Assembly (NCBI GenBank): GCA_018816865.1
Contig: JAHIUW010000032.1
Span: 1 to 64,000, forward strand
DNA: 64,000 bases
Reading direction: 5' to 3'
Origin: Pseudomonadota bacterium
GTDB lineage: Bacteria; Desulfobacterota; Desulfovibrionia; Desulfovibrionales; Desulfovibrionaceae
Positions within the stretch are counted from its first letter, which is position 1. The number at the start of each line of letters is the position of its first letter. Position numbers and translations under genes: made by a program. The notes beneath the pieces are model-generated. The model was given only the letters and a program-made list of their open reading frames with translations. It searched no databases and was not told the origin of the DNA. Positions 18,940 through 28,560 of the stretch are shown one piece after another.

Positions 18940-19251
18940 CTAGAAAAGCCCCGGAATATTGATGCCGCCGGTCAGACCCTTCATCTCGGACTCGGCGAAG
19001 TCCTTGCCCTTTTTCACGGCCTCGTTGACGGCGGCCAGAATCAGGTCTTGGAGCATTTCCACGTCCTCGGGGTCCACCACGGAAGGATCGATCGTCACGG
19101 ACTTGATCACGCCGTTGCAGGTGGACTGCACGGTGACCATGCCGCCGCCGCTGGAGGCCTCGACGACCCTGTCTTCCATCTCTTCCTGGAGTTTCTGCAT
19201 CTTCCGCTGCATCATCTGGGCCTGGCGGACCATATCATTCATGCCACGCAT
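18940..19251 (-). CDS. ybaB: nucleoid-associated protein YbaB/EbfC
   Basis: A 103-residue dimeric DNA-binding protein. It has the typical start MRGMNDMVRQAQMMQRKMQ and an N-terminal helix, then the strand-rich core TVQSTCNGVIKSVTIDPSVV. The GLTGGINIPGLF tail is also standard. It is placed between dnaX and recR as in many bacteria, so translation is likely coupled. Its function is broad DNA binding and regulation; specific targets cannot be inferred. Confidence 0.94.
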   Translation of the reverse strand: MRGMNDMVRQAQMMQRKMQKLQEEMEDRVVEASSGGGMVTVQSTCNGVIKSVTIDPSVVDPEDVEMLQDLILAAVNEAVKKGKDFAESEMKGLTGGINIPGLF

Positions 19252-19299
19252 ATCTGTCTCCTTGTCTGGGCTGTCGTTTCAGGGTGCCAAGGCACCATC

Positions 19300-21126
19300 C
19301 TAATCCTCGTTCACGGGGCGCACATCCACAATGCGCGCGTCGAAACCTTCCATCACGGCTTCCACCAGGGGATGCCGGGTGGCGTCCTTGTGCAGCTGCT
19401 TGTGATTGATCTGCTTCTTGTCCTGGGCCGTGCACTCAACCTCCACGCCCGGACCGAAAAATTCCTGGGCCAATCGGATCAGGGTCTGAAAGGCCTCACC
19501 GCGCTTGATCTGCTCCATCTGCGTCCGGCTGGAGCACTCCAGAACGAGCTTGCCGTCCTCAATGACCGCCGACACCTGTTGCAGACCGTTGATGCCCTGG
19601 CCTGTGCTGTCCTGCACGGCTTGGGCATAGGCCAGAAAACCGGCCCAGGTCTTGGGACCATCGGGCAGGGGGACACCGTGGTCCGGGCCTGGGTCGTCCT
19701 CCGCGGGGGCAGAATCGGAATCCTGCCCGCCGGAGTCCGCGTCCGCATCAAATTCGGGCGCGGGGGCCCAAGGCGGTGTCGCGGCGACCGGTCGCGCTGC
19801 GGGGGCTGAAGCGGGTGCAGCGGAAACGGATGTCGAACGCCTGGGCGGGGTCTGTTCAGCAGAATCCTGCCAGGGAGGGGGCGAGGACTGCGACGGCGTG
19901 GGAGGCTTGGGGGCGACGGAAGAGGCTTGCGGCTCGGGCTGCCGGGCCTGGGGCGCGGCATCGCCCTGAGCAGCGGGGGCCGCCGAAACAGCCGGGGCCT
20001 GCCCGGTGGAGGCAATGGTCTCCAAAGGCATCAGCCTGGGCAGATAGGCCAGGTTGAGCAGCAACAATTCCAGGGCCAGGGCCGGCTCCACACTGGACTT
20101 GACCCGTTGCTGCCCTTCCAGGGTCAGCTGCCAGCAGGCATGGATATGCGCCAAGCTGAACTTCGCGGCCCACTGTCGCCACTGGTCGGCCTCTTCGCCG
20201 GGCACGTCCAGCACGTCCATGGCCCTTTCACCGGCCTGGGCCAGCAGAAACATATTGCGCCAGCACTCGGTCAGCTCGCGCAGGAAGAACCCCAGGTCCA
20301 GCCCCTGGTCCAGGACCTCGCGCAGGATCACCGAGACCCCCACACAGTCCTGGCCATGCAAGGCCTGCAGCAGACGGAACATGATCTCGCGCCCGGCCAG
20401 CCCGAGGACTTGGCGCACATCCGAGGCGGTCAGGGATTCGCCGCCCAACGCCAACACCTGGCCCATGAGCGACATGGCGTCACGCACGCTGCCGGCGCCG
20501 CGCCGGGCGATGAGTTGCACCGCGTCGGCGTCGAAAGGCAGGGATTCCTTTTCCAGGATGCCGGAAAGGTGTTCCTCCAGCCCCTTCTGGGTCAGGCGCT
20601 GGAAGGTATAGTGCTGGCAACGGGAAATGATGGTGGCCGGGAACTTGTGCGGTTCCGTGGTGGCCATGATGAAGGTCGCGTGCGCCGGTGGCTCCTCCAG
20701 GGTCTTCAACAGGGCGTTGAACGCGCCCTTGGAGAGCATGTGCGCCTCGTCAATGATGAAGACCTTGTAGCGACAGTCGATGGGCGCAAAGCCCACGTCT
20801 TCCTTCAGGGAACGGACATTGTCCACGCCGGTGTGCGACGCACCGTCAATCTCGGCCACGTCCACGGCGGCTCCGGCCTGGATCTGGCGGCAATGGCTGC
20901 ACTGGTTACAGGGCTCGGCCGCCGGGCCGTTCTCACAGTTGATGGCCTTGGCGAAGATGCGGGCGATGGTGGTCTTGCCCACGCCTCTGGTGCCGGAAAA
21001 GAGATAGGCGGGCGCCACTGTATCGGTCTGGGCAGCCCGAGACAGGATGGCCTTGATCATCTCCTGCCCGGCAACCTCGGAGAAGAGCTGCGGGCGATAC
21101 TTGTGGGTCAGGTGCGACTGGCTCAT
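19300..21126 (-). CDS. dnaX: DNA polymerase III subunits gamma/tau
   Basis: Clamp-loader ATPase of the replisome. Walker A GTRGVGKT is at 45-52, zinc-binding Cys64, Cys73, Cys76 and Cys79 follow, and DEAHML is near 127. The AAA+ core ends near residue 365. A long Pro/Ala/Ser-rich linker (about 375-480) leads to a C-terminal tau-like domain. I see no obvious slippery A-run for programmed frameshifting to make gamma. At 608 residues it is normal for tau. A large hairpin lies just upstream of the start. Confidence 0.95.
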   Translation of the reverse strand: MSQSHLTHKYRPQLFSEVAGQEMIKAILSRAAQTDTVAPAYLFSGTRGVGKTTIARIFAKAINCENGPAAEPCNQCSHCRQIQAGAAVDVAEIDGASHTGVDNVRSLKEDVGFAPIDCRYKVFIIDEAHMLSKGAFNALLKTLEEPPAHATFIMATTEPHKFPATIISRCQHYTFQRLTQKGLEEHLSGILEKESLPFDADAVQLIARRGAGSVRDAMSLMGQVLALGGESLTASDVRQVLGLAGREIMFRLLQALHGQDCVGVSVILREVLDQGLDLGFFLRELTECWRNMFLLAQAGERAMDVLDVPGEEADQWRQWAAKFSLAHIHACWQLTLEGQQRVKSSVEPALALELLLLNLAYLPRLMPLETIASTGQAPAVSAAPAAQGDAAPQARQPEPQASSVAPKPPTPSQSSPPPWQDSAEQTPPRRSTSVSAAPASAPAARPVAATPPWAPAPEFDADADSGGQDSDSAPAEDDPGPDHGVPLPDGPKTWAGFLAYAQAVQDSTGQGINGLQQVSAVIEDGKLVLECSSRTQMEQIKRGEAFQTLIRLAQEFFGPGVEVECTAQDKKQINHKQLHKDATRHPLVEAVMEGFDARIVDVRPVNED

Positions 21127-21139
21127 GGCGTCCCGGAAT

Positions 21140-21173
21140 CCTCGCCGCGCCGGATGGAACCGGCACGGCGAGG
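21140..21173 (-). promoter_or_regulatory. long hairpin directly upstream of the dnaX start
   Basis: CCTCGCCG (21140-21147) pairs with CGGCGAGG (21166-21173), with an inner stem GCCGG/CCGGC. It ends 14 bases before the dnaX ATG, and the GAGG of the only plausible ribosome binding site lies inside the stem arm nearest the start. It lacks a T-run, so a translational role or a Rho-independent terminator for ilvE are both possible. Confidence 0.5.
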
Positions 21174-21207
21174 CCTTGTTTATAACAAATCAGGCCAGGT
21201 GTCCGGT

Positions 21208-22131
21208 CTAGACCGAGTACTTATCAAGCCAGGAATCGTACTTGGGATTCTCGCCCTTGACGACCTTGAAGTATTCCTTCTGCAGGAGCTTGGCTACGGG
21301 ACCGGCCTTGCCCTCGCCGATCTCGCGGCGGTCGAGCTCGCGGATGGGAGTCACTTCGGCGGCGGTGCCGCAGAAGAAGGCCTCGTCGGAGGTGTAGAGC
21401 TCGTCGCGGGTAAAGCGCTGCTCAATGACCTCGAAGCCCAGGTCTTTGGCGAGGGTGATCAGGCTGTTGCGGGTCAGGCCGTCCAGGATGCTGGTCAGCG
21501 GCGTGGTCTTGATCTTGCCATTGCGCACGATGAAGATGTTCTCGCCGGTGGCCTCGGACACGTAGCCCGCGGTATCCAGCATCAAGGCCTCGTGATAGCC
21601 GTCGGCCACGGCCTCGCGCTTGGCGAGGATGGAGTTGACGTAGTTGCCCACGGTCTTGGCCTTGGTCATCATCACGTTGACGTGATGGCGGGTGAAGGTG
21701 GAGGTCTTCACGCGGATGCCCTTTTCCAGGGCATCTTCGCCCAGATAAGCGCCCCAGGGCCAGGTGGCGATGATGGTTCGGATGGGGTTGTCGCCGGGGT
21801 GTACGCCCATCACGCCGTCGCCGATGAAGGACAGCGGACGGATGTAGCCCTCGGCCAGCTTGTTGACCTTCAGGGTCTCAAGGGTGGCGTCGTAGAGATC
21901 CTGAACCGTAAAGGGAATCTTCATCTCCATGATCTTGGCGGAGTTGAAAAGCCTCTGGATATGCTCGCGCAGGCGGAACACGGCGGACCCGCCCGAGGCC
22001 AGCTTGTAGGACCGGATGCCTTCGAACACGCCGCACCCGTAGTGCAGGGTATGGGTCAGGACATGAACGTTGGCCTCGTCCCAGGGAACGAGCTTGCCGT
22101 CGAACCAGATTTTTTCAGCTTTCTGGACCAT
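21208..22131 (-). CDS. ilvE: branched-chain amino acid aminotransferase
   Basis: PLP-dependent fold-type IV aminotransferase that makes valine, leucine and isoleucine from their 2-oxoacids. The 307-residue protein shows [10 protein letters not shown] near residue 35, the [13 protein letters not shown] segment carrying the PLP lysine near 160, and the C-terminal [14 protein letters not shown] block that defines IlvE over DAAT/ADCL relatives. It is a single gene between der and dnaX. A hairpin separates it from dnaX. Confidence 0.93.
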   Translation of the reverse strand: MVQKAEKIWFDGKLVPWDEANVHVLTHTLHYGCGVFEGIRSYKLASGGSAVFRLREHIQRLFNSAKIMEMKIPFTVQDLYDATLETLKVNKLAEGYIRPLSFIGDGVMGVHPGDNPIRTIIATWPWGAYLGEDALEKGIRVKTSTFTRHHVNVMMTKAKTVGNYVNSILAKREAVADGYHEALMLDTAGYVSEATGENIFIVRNGKIKTTPLTSILDGLTRNSLITLAKDLGFEVIEQRFTRDELYTSDEAFFCGTAAEVTPIRELDRREIGEGKAGPVAKLLQKEYFKVVKGENPKYDSWLDKYSV

Positions 22132-22280
22132 GGGGACTCCCTCTTTGCTACTGATTTACGCATCCTGCCGCGCGGACACAAAAGGCCACGGGATCAAGGC
22201 TGGCGGGCAGCCATGAATGCCGCAGGAGCGTAAGAGAAACCAGCGGGGAGGTCAAGAAAAGTCGGCGCCTGGTCCGGGCG

Positions 22281-23627
22281 CTACTTCTTCAACATCTTCT
22301 TGTGCGTGCCCTTGAAGCGAATCAGGATCGGGGCCATGGTCAGGCCCACGAGCTTGCGCACCTGGCCCTCCATATAGCGGGCGTACGACGGCAGGATGAG
22401 CTTGGAGTCGTTGACGAAGAAGACAAAGGTCGGCGGCATGGTGTCGGCCTGGGTCATGTAGTAGAACTTGGCACGGCGGCGCTTGATCAGCGGCGGCTGG
22501 TGCCTGTCGATGACGGCCTGCATGATGCGGTTCAACTGGCCGGTGCCCACGCGCAGGGAACATTCCGCAAAGAGCTTCTCGGCCAGGGGCAAGATCGCGC
22601 CCAGCCCGGCCTTGGTCACGGCGCTGGTGTAGACCACGGGCGCGTGCTTGACGATGGCCAGTTCCTTATTGAAATGCTCTTTCAGTTCCGTGAGCGTTTC
22701 CTTGTCCGTGATCAGATCGGACTTGTTCACGGCAACGATGAACGGCGTCTTCTCCTTGTCCAGGAAGTGGATCAAGCGCTGATCCTGATGCGACAGGGCC
22801 TGGGTGCCATCCAGCACCAGGATGGCCACCTGCGCCTTCTGGGAAGACTTCAGGGCCTTCATGATGGAGAAATGCTCCAGGTCCTCGGTGATCCTGGTGC
22901 GGCGGCGCACCCCGGCGGTGTCCACAAAGGTGTATTTCTTGCCCTGGCGATCAAAGGTCACGTCCACACTGTCGCGAGTGGTTCCTGCCTGGTCGGAGAC
23001 GATCATGCGGTGTTCGCCCAGCATGGCGTTGATCAGCGAGGACTTGCCCGCATTGGGGCGACCCAGCATGGCGATGCGCAGGCCCTGCTTGTCCTCTTCG
23101 ACATCGTCCTCTGTGCTCTCGATGCCGTTCTCGTCCAGAAACTGCTCGACGCGATCCATCATCTCGTTCACGCCGTAGCCATGAGACGCGGACACACTGA
23201 GCATTTCCATGCCCAGGGCATGGAACTCGGCGGTCAGGCCTTCCTGCTCAAAGCCGTCCACCTTGTTGACCACGATCATCGTCGGCAGTCCCGAGGCGCG
23301 CAGGTCACGGGCAACGCGCTCGTCAACGGGCATCAGGCCCTCGCGGCCATCCACCACCAGCAGCACGGCCTGGGCCGCGCCGATGGCCTCTTTGGCCTGC
23401 TCCATGATCTCGCGCTCGAAATCGCCATCGCCATCGGGAACCATGCCGCCGGTGTCCACCAGCCCATAGGGCCGGCCCTCGTTCGTGGGGCGCACCACGG
23501 CGTACATCCGGTCGCGGGTCACGCCGGGCTGGTCGTGGGTGATGGCCTGGTTGCGGCGAATCATCCGGTTGAAGAGCGTGGACTTCCCCACGTTAGGGCG
23601 TCCGATGAGAGCGATGGTGGCAAGCAT
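22281..23627 (-). CDS. der: ribosome biogenesis GTPase Der (EngA)
   Basis: A protein with two tandem GTPase domains followed by a KH-like domain, needed for 50S subunit assembly. G1 motifs are GRPNVGKS (residues 9-16) and GRPNAGKS (about 187). Both domains also show DTGG/DTAG and NKVD/NKSD motifs. An acidic linker (ESTEDDVEEDK) joins them. The 448-residue length is standard and the C-terminus is basic (KGTHKKMLKK). Confidence 0.96.
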   Translation of the reverse strand: MLATIALIGRPNVGKSTLFNRMIRRNQAITHDQPGVTRDRMYAVVRPTNEGRPYGLVDTGGMVPDGDGDFEREIMEQAKEAIGAAQAVLLVVDGREGLMPVDERVARDLRASGLPTMIVVNKVDGFEQEGLTAEFHALGMEMLSVSASHGYGVNEMMDRVEQFLDENGIESTEDDVEEDKQGLRIAMLGRPNAGKSSLINAMLGEHRMIVSDQAGTTRDSVDVTFDRQGKKYTFVDTAGVRRRTRITEDLEHFSIMKALKSSQKAQVAILVLDGTQALSHQDQRLIHFLDKEKTPFIVAVNKSDLITDKETLTELKEHFNKELAIVKHAPVVYTSAVTKAGLGAILPLAEKLFAECSLRVGTGQLNRIMQAVIDRHQPPLIKRRRAKFYYMTQADTMPPTFVFFVNDSKLILPSYARYMEGQVRKLVGLTMAPILIRFKGTHKKMLKK

Positions 23628-23776
23628 GATGGTTCCGTTGTACTGGATTTTCAGGAAATTTGGAATACGAAAGCGTGGACCGGCCTCGGAACATTAACCT
23701 GACCGGGCAGAGTACCTATACGCTATCAACATATTGCGCAAGCAAAATGCAGCACGAATCGCCGGGGCTGACGGCG

Positions 23777-24829
23777 CTACTTTCCGGCCCTCTCAAACGC
23801 TGCGGGAATGGACAGAGAATACGGCGGCTCCAGAATACCCTCTTCAGTAATGATGCCCGCGATCAATGCATTGGGGGTCGGGTCAAAGGCCAAGTTATAG
23901 ACCTCCACGCCATCGGGCACGATCTGGGTCTGGCCCACATGGGTCACCTCGCGCGGGGTGCGGTCCTCGATGGGGATGTCGTCGCCCGTGGGGGTCTCGC
24001 GGTCGATGGTGGACAGCGGGGCCGCCACATAGAACGGGATTCCGAAATACTTGGCCAGGATGGCCACGCCCATGGTGCCGATCTTGTTGGCCGCGTCGCC
24101 GTTGGCCGCGATGCGATCCGCGCCGACCACGACCTTGTCCACCAGCCCCTTCTTCATCAGCAGGGCGCAGGCGTTGTCACAGGCCACCTTGACCGGGATG
24201 CCGTCTTTCATCAGCTCCCAGGAGGTCAGCCGCGCGCCCTGCAGGAAAGGCCGGGTCTCGTTGGCGATGACTTTGATCTTCTTCTTGCCGGCGTCCCAGG
24301 CACCCCGGATCACGCCCAACGCCGTGCCGTAGTCGCTGGTGGCCAGGGCCCCTGCGTTGCAGTGGGTCATCACGGTGTCGCCGTCGTCGATGACCGCCCC
24401 GCCGATCTTGCCCAGTTGGCGGCAGAAACGCTTGTCCTCGTCGTGGATTTCCTTGGCCAAGGCCAGCCACAGGGCACGCAGGCCTGCGTTGTCCAGCTCG
24501 GGCTGCCCGTCCCAGGCGGCGCGCATGCGGCGCACGCCCCAGCGCAGGTTCACGGCCGTGGGCCGGGCGTCCTCCAACTTCACGAGCAGCTCATCCAGCT
24601 TCTGCTTCCAGCCCTGGCCCGCGGCGGCGGCTTCCTTGGCGGCCAGATAACAGCCGTAGGCCGCGGTCACGCCAATGGCCGGAGCCCCGCGAATGACCAT
24701 CACCTGGAGCGCAAAGATGGTGCTGTCCGTATCCGTGCAGGCAAACCACTCCTCACGGGTGGGCAGAAAACGCTGATCCAAAAGATCAAGACAGTCATCT
24801 TTATCGTTCCAAACCATGTGCCAATCCAT
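23777..24829 (-). CDS. mtnA: S-methyl-5-thioribose-1-phosphate isomerase
   Basis: Converts methylthioribose-1-phosphate to methylthioribulose-1-phosphate in methionine salvage. Active-site Cys157 ([10 protein letters not shown]) and Asp238 ([11 protein letters not shown]) are present, with NKIGT after. Length 350 is normal. The related eIF2B-alpha/ribose-1,5-bisphosphate isomerase family differs in these motifs. The start is supported by AAGGAG upstream. No other mtn genes are nearby, so it may serve a partial or anaerobic methylthioadenosine salvage route. Confidence 0.93.
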   Translation of the reverse strand: MDWHMVWNDKDDCLDLLDQRFLPTREEWFACTDTDSTIFALQVMVIRGAPAIGVTAAYGCYLAAKEAAAAGQGWKQKLDELLVKLEDARPTAVNLRWGVRRMRAAWDGQPELDNAGLRALWLALAKEIHDEDKRFCRQLGKIGGAVIDDGDTVMTHCNAGALATSDYGTALGVIRGAWDAGKKKIKVIANETRPFLQGARLTSWELMKDGIPVKVACDNACALLMKKGLVDKVVVGADRIAANGDAANKIGTMGVAILAKYFGIPFYVAAPLSTIDRETPTGDDIPIEDRTPREVTHVGQTQIVPDGVEVYNLAFDPTPNALIAGIITEEGILEPPYSLSIPAAFERAGK

Positions 24830-24859
24830 CGACTCGCTCCTTGTGGTGATTCTGAAAGA

Positions 24860-24875
24860 GGGGCCATATGGCCCC
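24860..24875 (-). promoter_or_regulatory. perfect palindrome in the mtnA leader
   Basis: GGGGCCATATGGCCCC is fully self-complementary. Followed leftward by TCTTTC, it could be a weak terminator for gatB transcripts or an operator for mtnA. Confidence 0.4.
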
Positions 24876-25011
24876 TTCTGGATTTCAATATTCGATCACC
24901 GTGGCAATTCCATGGCACGGATCAATTTTTGTTGAGGCCTTTGCAGCACTAGCGGTTTTGGCCACTGCAACTGACAAGGTCACCACTCCTCTTCCAGGCC
25001 GTCGCAACACC

Positions 25012-25138
25012 AGCGGGCTGTTCAGTTTGTGCCGGATGCGAGGCGCAAGCGTGATTCGAGATCGAAGCGTATATAGACATACGCGAGAGTTCGAATCACG
25101 CGCGGCAACAAAGTAGACGGTGCGAAATGACAGCCCGC
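25012..25138 (-). repeat. nested palindromic element at the 3' end of gatB
   Basis: Outer arms AGCGGGCTGTTCA (25012-25024) and TGACAGCCCGC (25128-25138). Inside lie the conserved block GCCGGATGCGAGGCGCAAG (25031-25049), then hairpin arms CGTGATTCGA (25050-25059) and TCGAATCACG (25091-25100), perfectly complementary, and the innermost GCGTAT/ATACGC. It ends with CGCGGCAAC. It lies 1 base from the gatB stop codon. The conserved blocks are shared with 945-1071, but the arms are different sequences. Confidence 0.8.
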
Positions 25139-25139
25139 C

Positions 25140-26573
25140 CTAGCCGAGCTTCTTGTTAAGAAGCTCGTTAACCAACTGCGGATTGGCCTGGCCCTTGGTC
25201 TTGCGCATGATCTGGCCTACGAAAAAGCCCATCAGCTGCTTCTTGCCGCCCCTGAAGGCCTCGACCTCGGAGGGGTTCGCGGCGATGACCTCGTCCACGG
25301 CGGCTTCCAGGGCACCCGTGTCGGAGATCTGCGCCAGGCCCTTGTCCTTGACGTAGGCCTCGGGATCACCACCCTGCCCGAATAATTCCTTGAACACGGT
25401 CTGACCAACCTTCTGGTTGATCTGACCTTCGTCCACGATCCTGACCAGCGTGCCGAAGTCCCTGGGCGTCAGGCCGCAATCCGCCAGGGTCACGCCCGTG
25501 TCGTTCAGGATGCGCAGCATGTCGCTCATGATCCAGTTGGAGACCTTCTTTGGGTTGTCGAAGGCCCCTACCGCCGCCTCGTAGTATTCGGCCAGGGCTC
25601 GATCGGAGGTCAAGACCTCGGCGTCGTACTCGGGCAACCCGTACTGGGTGATAAACCGGGCGCGCTTGGCCTCGGGCAGTTCGGGCAGGGAGGCGGCGAT
25701 GCCGTCCACCCAGGACTGCTCCAGCACCAGGGGCACCAAGTCCGGGTCCGGGAAATAGCGGTAGTCGTGGGCCTCTTCCTTGCCGCGCATGGCGTGGGTC
25801 GTGCCTGCATCGGCATCGAACAGCCGGGTCTGCTGCACCACGACCTCGCCGTCGTCCAGCAGATCCTCCTGACGCTCGATCTCGTAGGCGATGGCCAGAC
25901 GCACGTTGCGGAACGAGTTCATGTTCTTCAACTCGGCCCGGGTGCCCAGCTCCTTCTGGCCCACGGGCCGAATGGAGATGTTGGCGTCGCAACGGAAGGA
26001 GCCCTCGTCCATGTTGCCGTCGCAGATGCCCAGGTACAGCAGGATGGCGTGCAGCTTGCGCAGGTAGGCCTCGGCCTCCTCGGGACTGCTCATGTCCGGC
26101 TCGCTGACGATCTCGATGAGCGGAGTGCTGGCGCGGTTCAGATCCACGAAGCTGACGTTCTCGGCCTGGGAATGGATGGACTTGCCGGCGTCGGCCTCCA
26201 TGTGGATGCGCGTGATGCCGACGGTCTTCTGACCACCCTTCTCGGTCTCGATGTCGATCTTGCCATGTTCCGCAATGGGCAGCTCGAACTGCGAGATCTG
26301 GTAGCCCATGGGCAGATCGGGATAGAAATAATTCTTGCGCGCGAACACGTTGGTCAGGTTCACGGTGCAGCCCGTGGCCAAGGCCATGCGCGTGGCGTAC
26401 TCCACGGCCCGTTCGTTGATCACGGGCAACGCCCCAGGCATGCCGGAGCACACGGGGCAAACATTGGAGTTGGGCTCTTTGCCGAACTCGGTGGAGCAGG
26501 AGCAGAACAGCTTGGACTTGGTCTTCAGCTGGGCATGAACCTCAAGGCCGATGACGGCTTCGTACTGGGACAT
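25140..26573 (-). CDS. gatB: aspartyl/glutamyl-tRNA(Asn/Gln) amidotransferase subunit B
   Basis: With GatA and GatC it converts Glu-tRNA(Gln) or Asp-tRNA(Asn) to the amidated form. The 477-residue protein has the start [18 protein letters not shown], zinc-binding cysteines (CSCS and CPVCSG), [16 protein letters not shown] near 150, the [18 protein letters not shown] block, and the C-terminal YqeY-like tail domain. gatA and gatC are not adjacent in this window. Translation start is supported by GAGGGTGATTCC. Confidence 0.96.
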   Translation of the reverse strand: MSQYEAVIGLEVHAQLKTKSKLFCSCSTEFGKEPNSNVCPVCSGMPGALPVINERAVEYATRMALATGCTVNLTNVFARKNYFYPDLPMGYQISQFELPIAEHGKIDIETEKGGQKTVGITRIHMEADAGKSIHSQAENVSFVDLNRASTPLIEIVSEPDMSSPEEAEAYLRKLHAILLYLGICDGNMDEGSFRCDANISIRPVGQKELGTRAELKNMNSFRNVRLAIAYEIERQEDLLDDGEVVVQQTRLFDADAGTTHAMRGKEEAHDYRYFPDPDLVPLVLEQSWVDGIAASLPELPEAKRARFITQYGLPEYDAEVLTSDRALAEYYEAAVGAFDNPKKVSNWIMSDMLRILNDTGVTLADCGLTPRDFGTLVRIVDEGQINQKVGQTVFKELFGQGGDPEAYVKDKGLAQISDTGALEAAVDEVIAANPSEVEAFRGGKKQLMGFFVGQIMRKTKGQANPQLVNELLNKKLG

Positions 26574-26662
26574 GGAATCACCCTCGAACGAATGTTATAA
26601 ACCTTATTGCAGACCGCTCACAAAGGGCCGCAGACCTTTTGAAACGACCCATTCAGCGTGCG

Positions 26663-27301
26663 CTATTTCCTGTTGCCGTACAGCGACGGATTCAGACTGG
26701 GGTCGTTGTACATCTTGAACTGATAATAGACCTTTGGCCGCTTGGTCCCTGCGGCGTATTCCCGCAGCAACTCCGAAACGCCCTGGGCCAGATCATCGCG
26801 CTGTTCCTCGAGCACCGCCAGCTTGACCCGGCAGGAATCCAGATGCCCGCGGTCAACGTCGTCACGCTCGGTCTGCTCACGCATGTGGAAGATCTTCAGC
26901 GCGATGATGGACAGCCGATCCAGAGCCATGCCCACGGTCTCGGTATTGTGACACGCGGGCGCATCGGCAGGGATGAGCGGCGATACCAACGGCACGAGGC
27001 AAGCGTCCACCTTCTCGATCAGATCGTTGCGGCGCTGGTTCAGGCCGTCGATGCGGCGCTTGCAGTCGGCAATGGTCTCGGGGCCGACATCCACGCGCCG
27101 GGCCTCGTCCTCCACATGCCAAAGCCGGTAATTGGCCTGATGTTCACAGGCGGCCAGGGCGATCATGACCTCCAAGTCGGCGGCGGGAGTGGGCTCGGGC
27201 AAATCACCCGGATCCCCCAGATGCCAGGCGTCCACCTGACGACCCTGCTCTGCGATGATCTGGGAAACGGCCTTGAGTATCTCGGCCAAAATCGTGGTCA
27301 T
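26663..27301 (-). CDS. DUF4254 domain protein
   Basis: A 212-residue protein, mainly helical. The DUF4254 pattern is visible: NYRLWHVEDEARR near residue 57 and NTETVGMALDRLSIIALKIFHM (in two parts) near 115-140, followed by a long charged helix. No enzymatic function is established. In related genomes the family sits near LPS or cell-envelope genes; here it follows mltA by 4 bases, so a cell-envelope link is plausible but only inferred. It is the last gene of a nadK-mltA-DUF4254 unit. Confidence 0.85.
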   Translation of the reverse strand: MTTILAEILKAVSQIIAEQGRQVDAWHLGDPGDLPEPTPAADLEVMIALAACEHQANYRLWHVEDEARRVDVGPETIADCKRRIDGLNQRRNDLIEKVDACLVPLVSPLIPADAPACHNTETVGMALDRLSIIALKIFHMREQTERDDVDRGHLDSCRVKLAVLEEQRDDLAQGVSELLREYAAGTKRPKVYYQFKMYNDPSLNPSLYGNRK

Positions 27302-27305
27302 GTGC

Positions 27306-28502
27306 TCAATTCTCCTCGCGGATCAGTAACAGATGGACGTTTGCGCGGGTCTTGATGTGCCCGGCGAAATACTCGACGTCATCACCACTGCCGCAGTAGT
27401 AATCGATGCGTGTGCCCTGGATGGCCCCGCCGGCATCCTGGGCCAGGCCGATGCCCGAGACCGGACGGCCAAGGCTGCCGAAGGACTCAGGCGGCATCAG
27501 GGCCGTAAAGGCCAGCACCGAGCCGAGTGGCAGGAACTTCGGGTCTGTAGCCATGCTGACCCGCGGCGTCAACAACTTGCCCATGGAGCCGAAGGGTCCC
27601 TTGTCCCCCAGATGGAAAAAGACATAGCTCGGGTTGGTGGACAACAAGTCCTTCACATCCTCGGGATGCGCGGCCAGAAATTCGCGGATGACCTTCATGC
27701 TCATGCCTTCCATGGGCAGCAGCCCCCGATCCGCCAGCACACGCCCCAGGCTGACGTACTTGTGCCCGTTCTTGCCGGCGTACAGGGCATAACGAGTGCT
27801 GCCGTCGGGATACCGGAGCAGTCCGGAGCCCTGGATGTGCAGGAAGAAGACGTCCGTCAGATCGCGCACCCAGGCGAGTTCCAACCCCCTGCCTTTCAGG
27901 GCCCCCTCGAAATCAATGGCCTTGCGCCCATGATAGGGGACGGCCTTGCCGTCCTCGATACGGTAAACAAGCTTATCTCCATCCCAGCGGTGATGGAACG
28001 CGCCCAGATTCAGCACCTGCATGTCATCGGGAATGGCATACAGGGGATACTTGAACTCCTCGCTGGGCACGGGGCTGGCATCCAGATACGGGGCGTAATA
28101 GCCGGTCATGAGCGGGTCTTCAGGCCCAACCCTGAACCACTCAAAGCGCTGCGCCAGCAGTTCGGGATGCTTGTCCAATTGGGGCAAAAGGCGCAACAGT
28201 TCCTCAATGGTCGCTCTCAGCCTGTCCCAGGTGACGAGCACCCCGTCCTGATTCACGGCGGTGCCGTCCACGGGACGCGCGGCCACATACGCCAAACTGC
28301 GTTCAAGCCCCGTTCGTAGTTCCTCCCACGAGGCCAGATTCTGAGACCGCGGGTCCAGCAAACGCGCCTGGGTCTGGGCCGAGGAATCGGAAATCGGTGT
28401 CAGAGGCCGGGAAATCTTGCTCTGACAGCCTATCAGCAACAGGATCAGGGACACGGCAGCCAACAGCACAGCCAATCGTCGCAAGCTCTGCATCTTCATC
28501 AT
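27306..28502 (-). CDS. mltA: membrane-bound lytic murein transglycosylase A
   Basis: Cleaves peptidoglycan glycan strands to 1,6-anhydro muropeptides at the outer membrane. With the start at 28502 the protein begins MMKMQSLRR and has a lipobox LLIGC (Cys26), giving a lipoprotein of 398 residues; the open frame continues 64 codons upstream without a signal peptide. MltA features include PLMTGYYAPYLDAS near residue 135, VFFLHIQGSGLLRYPDGS, and the 3D domain with DAGGAIQGTRIDYYCG near the end. It lies downstream of nadK with 58 bases between. Confidence 0.93.
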   Translation of the reverse strand: MMKMQSLRRLAVLLAAVSLILLLIGCQSKISRPLTPISDSSAQTQARLLDPRSQNLASWEELRTGLERSLAYVAARPVDGTAVNQDGVLVTWDRLRATIEELLRLLPQLDKHPELLAQRFEWFRVGPEDPLMTGYYAPYLDASPVPSEEFKYPLYAIPDDMQVLNLGAFHHRWDGDKLVYRIEDGKAVPYHGRKAIDFEGALKGRGLELAWVRDLTDVFFLHIQGSGLLRYPDGSTRYALYAGKNGHKYVSLGRVLADRGLLPMEGMSMKVIREFLAAHPEDVKDLLSTNPSYVFFHLGDKGPFGSMGKLLTPRVSMATDPKFLPLGSVLAFTALMPPESFGSLGRPVSGIGLAQDAGGAIQGTRIDYYCGSGDDVEYFAGHIKTRANVHLLLIREEN

Positions 28503-28560
28503 GTGGCCGTTCCTAATAGTGGTTGATGGCGAGACAATATCACTGAGACCCGGAAAAAAG

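Larger units (their letters stand above)
24830..25139. other. gene-free stretch between gatB and mtnA
   Basis: No gene recognised. It holds a perfect 16-base palindrome GGGGCCATATGGCCCC (24860-24875) about 31 bases upstream of the mtnA start, read leftward before TCTTTC. It also holds the nested palindrome described separately. The rest is unremarkable. Confidence 0.6.

Noticed and set aside
19927-22233. Long open frame opposite dnaX and ilvE
   Set aside because: It crosses two recognised genes and their gap, and has the low-complexity composition of antisense frames in this genome.
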